Below, one piece after another: positions 56,663 through 57,018 of a stretch of 57,018 nucleotides of DNA. This stretch comes from Bacteroidota bacterium (GTDB lineage: Bacteria; Bacteroidota; Bacteroidia; Chitinophagales; Chitinophagaceae), in NCBI GenBank assembly GCA_018267875.1, contig JAFDXP010000072.1:1-57018 (forward strand), written 5' to 3'. How positions within the stretch are numbered: the stretch's first letter is position 1; each line of letters begins with the position of its first letter. The notes under the pieces are model-generated. The model was not told the origin of the DNA. It saw only the letters and a list, made by a program, of their open reading frames with translations, and made no database searches. The translations under genes and the position numbers were made by a program.

Positions 56663-57018
56663 TTATCCCGCCAATAAGGAGAATGACCCGTCTAAAGGTG
56701 CCATTCCATCTCCGGCACTCACTAATACAACGGTAAGTCCTGACGTGGAAAGGTCTTTGTAAGTAGCAAGAATGCCGTTGTTTTCACCGTTGATTTCTGT
56801 GGTCAATTGCGGCACGGGCAAATCTTGCAGTTCCATCTCGAAAGTGATATCATATATACCGGCACTTCTCCGCTCTATGCTTCTGATATTGTAGCTGCTT
56901 TGTATATCGAAAGAGCCTTCTTCGTTCCATGTGAAAATACCTGATGCGAGCCTTCCTGTTCCAAGAGCGGATAATTTATTCGAAGTCTGTAAAAATGCTC
57001 TGCTTTGCGCGTAAGAAA
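56663..57018 (-). CDS. C-terminal part of a beta-rich protein that leaves the window
   Basis: A minus-strand open frame enters from the right edge and ends with TAA at 56663, giving 118 complete codons with no start inside. The last residues are ASGIFTWNEEGSFDIQSSYN, IRSIERRSAGIYDITFEMEL, VVLVSAGDGMAP and LDGSFSLLAG. The pattern of SYNIRSIERRSAGIYDITF resembles the beta domain found in phage tail/fibre and adhesin-like proteins, in which a short variable region is followed by a conserved tail. The frame is open over its whole length and has normal composition, so it is likely a real gene end. Function is unknown. Confidence 0.6.
   Translation of the reverse strand, partial: SYAQSRAFLQTSNKLSALGTGRLASGIFTWNEEGSFDIQSSYNIRSIERRSAGIYDITFEMELQDLPVPQLTTEINGENNGILATYKDLSTSGLTVVLVSAGDGMAPLDGSFSLLAG

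Overview
The window comes from a Bacteroidota genome, most likely a Chitinophagales or Saprospirales relative. Several independent signs agree: a type IX secretion C-terminal sorting domain, promoter elements of the TAnnTTTG class with a perfect TTTG-N19-TAACTTTG upstream of gcvP, absence of clear Shine-Dalgarno sequences, an AtpB with a cleavable signal peptide, a DUF4270 lipoprotein, TPR-type histidine kinases paired with LuxR regulators, and an AT-rich base composition.

Layout. 0-5 kb: a small NAD(P)-binding reductase next to an attC-like long palindrome, then minus-strand housekeeping genes ahcY, dapA and accA. 4.7-14 kb: two signalling modules (orphan LuxR regulator; T9SS cargo protein and two lipoproteins; a TPR histidine kinase; tRNA-Asp; a second histidine kinase with its own regulator). 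14-17 kb: gcvP and a short conserved hypothetical gene. 17.7-22 kb: an ATP synthase operon atpB-E-F-H-A that ends in a strong terminator with no atpG. 22-28 kb: a tripartite CzcCBA-type heavy-metal efflux operon. 28-30.6 kb: a polysaccharide flippase and a lone korB (2-oxoacid:ferredoxin oxidoreductase beta). 31-40 kb: a type I restriction-modification island with the order hsdM, BRO-N/Fic fusion, hsdS, GxxExxY protein, DUF1016 nuclease, hsdR. 40.7-57 kb: an alpha-2-macroglobulin-like protein, an Asp-box/VPS10-type protein, a LolA-like protein, the operon glycogen-synthase-like / DUF4270 / glmS, divergent panC, a decayed insertion-sequence remnant, and the 3' end of a gene that leaves the window.

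The most unusual part is the restriction-modification island. Six full copies and one partial copy of a 95-104 bp element with 15-bp terminal inverted repeats (GTCTGAAC..GATT / AATC..GTTCAGAC) sit between 32.2 and 35.8 kb and, as far as I can see, nowhere else in the window. One copy lies in frame inside hsdM, two nearly identical copies lie in frame in the linker between the two target-recognition domains of hsdS, one supplies the hsdS stop codon, and others end directly before start codons. A 23-bp copy of the hsdS start flanks one element. The same operon holds a single-base frameshift at codon 9 of hsdM and a fusion of a phage-antirepressor-like BRO-N domain to a Fic AMP-transferase domain. 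The island is bracketed by an imperfect 40-bp direct repeat (30748 and 40596), which may mark its ends.

No rRNA, CRISPR array, or complete transposase was seen. All family assignments were made by reading the sequence; no database search was run.
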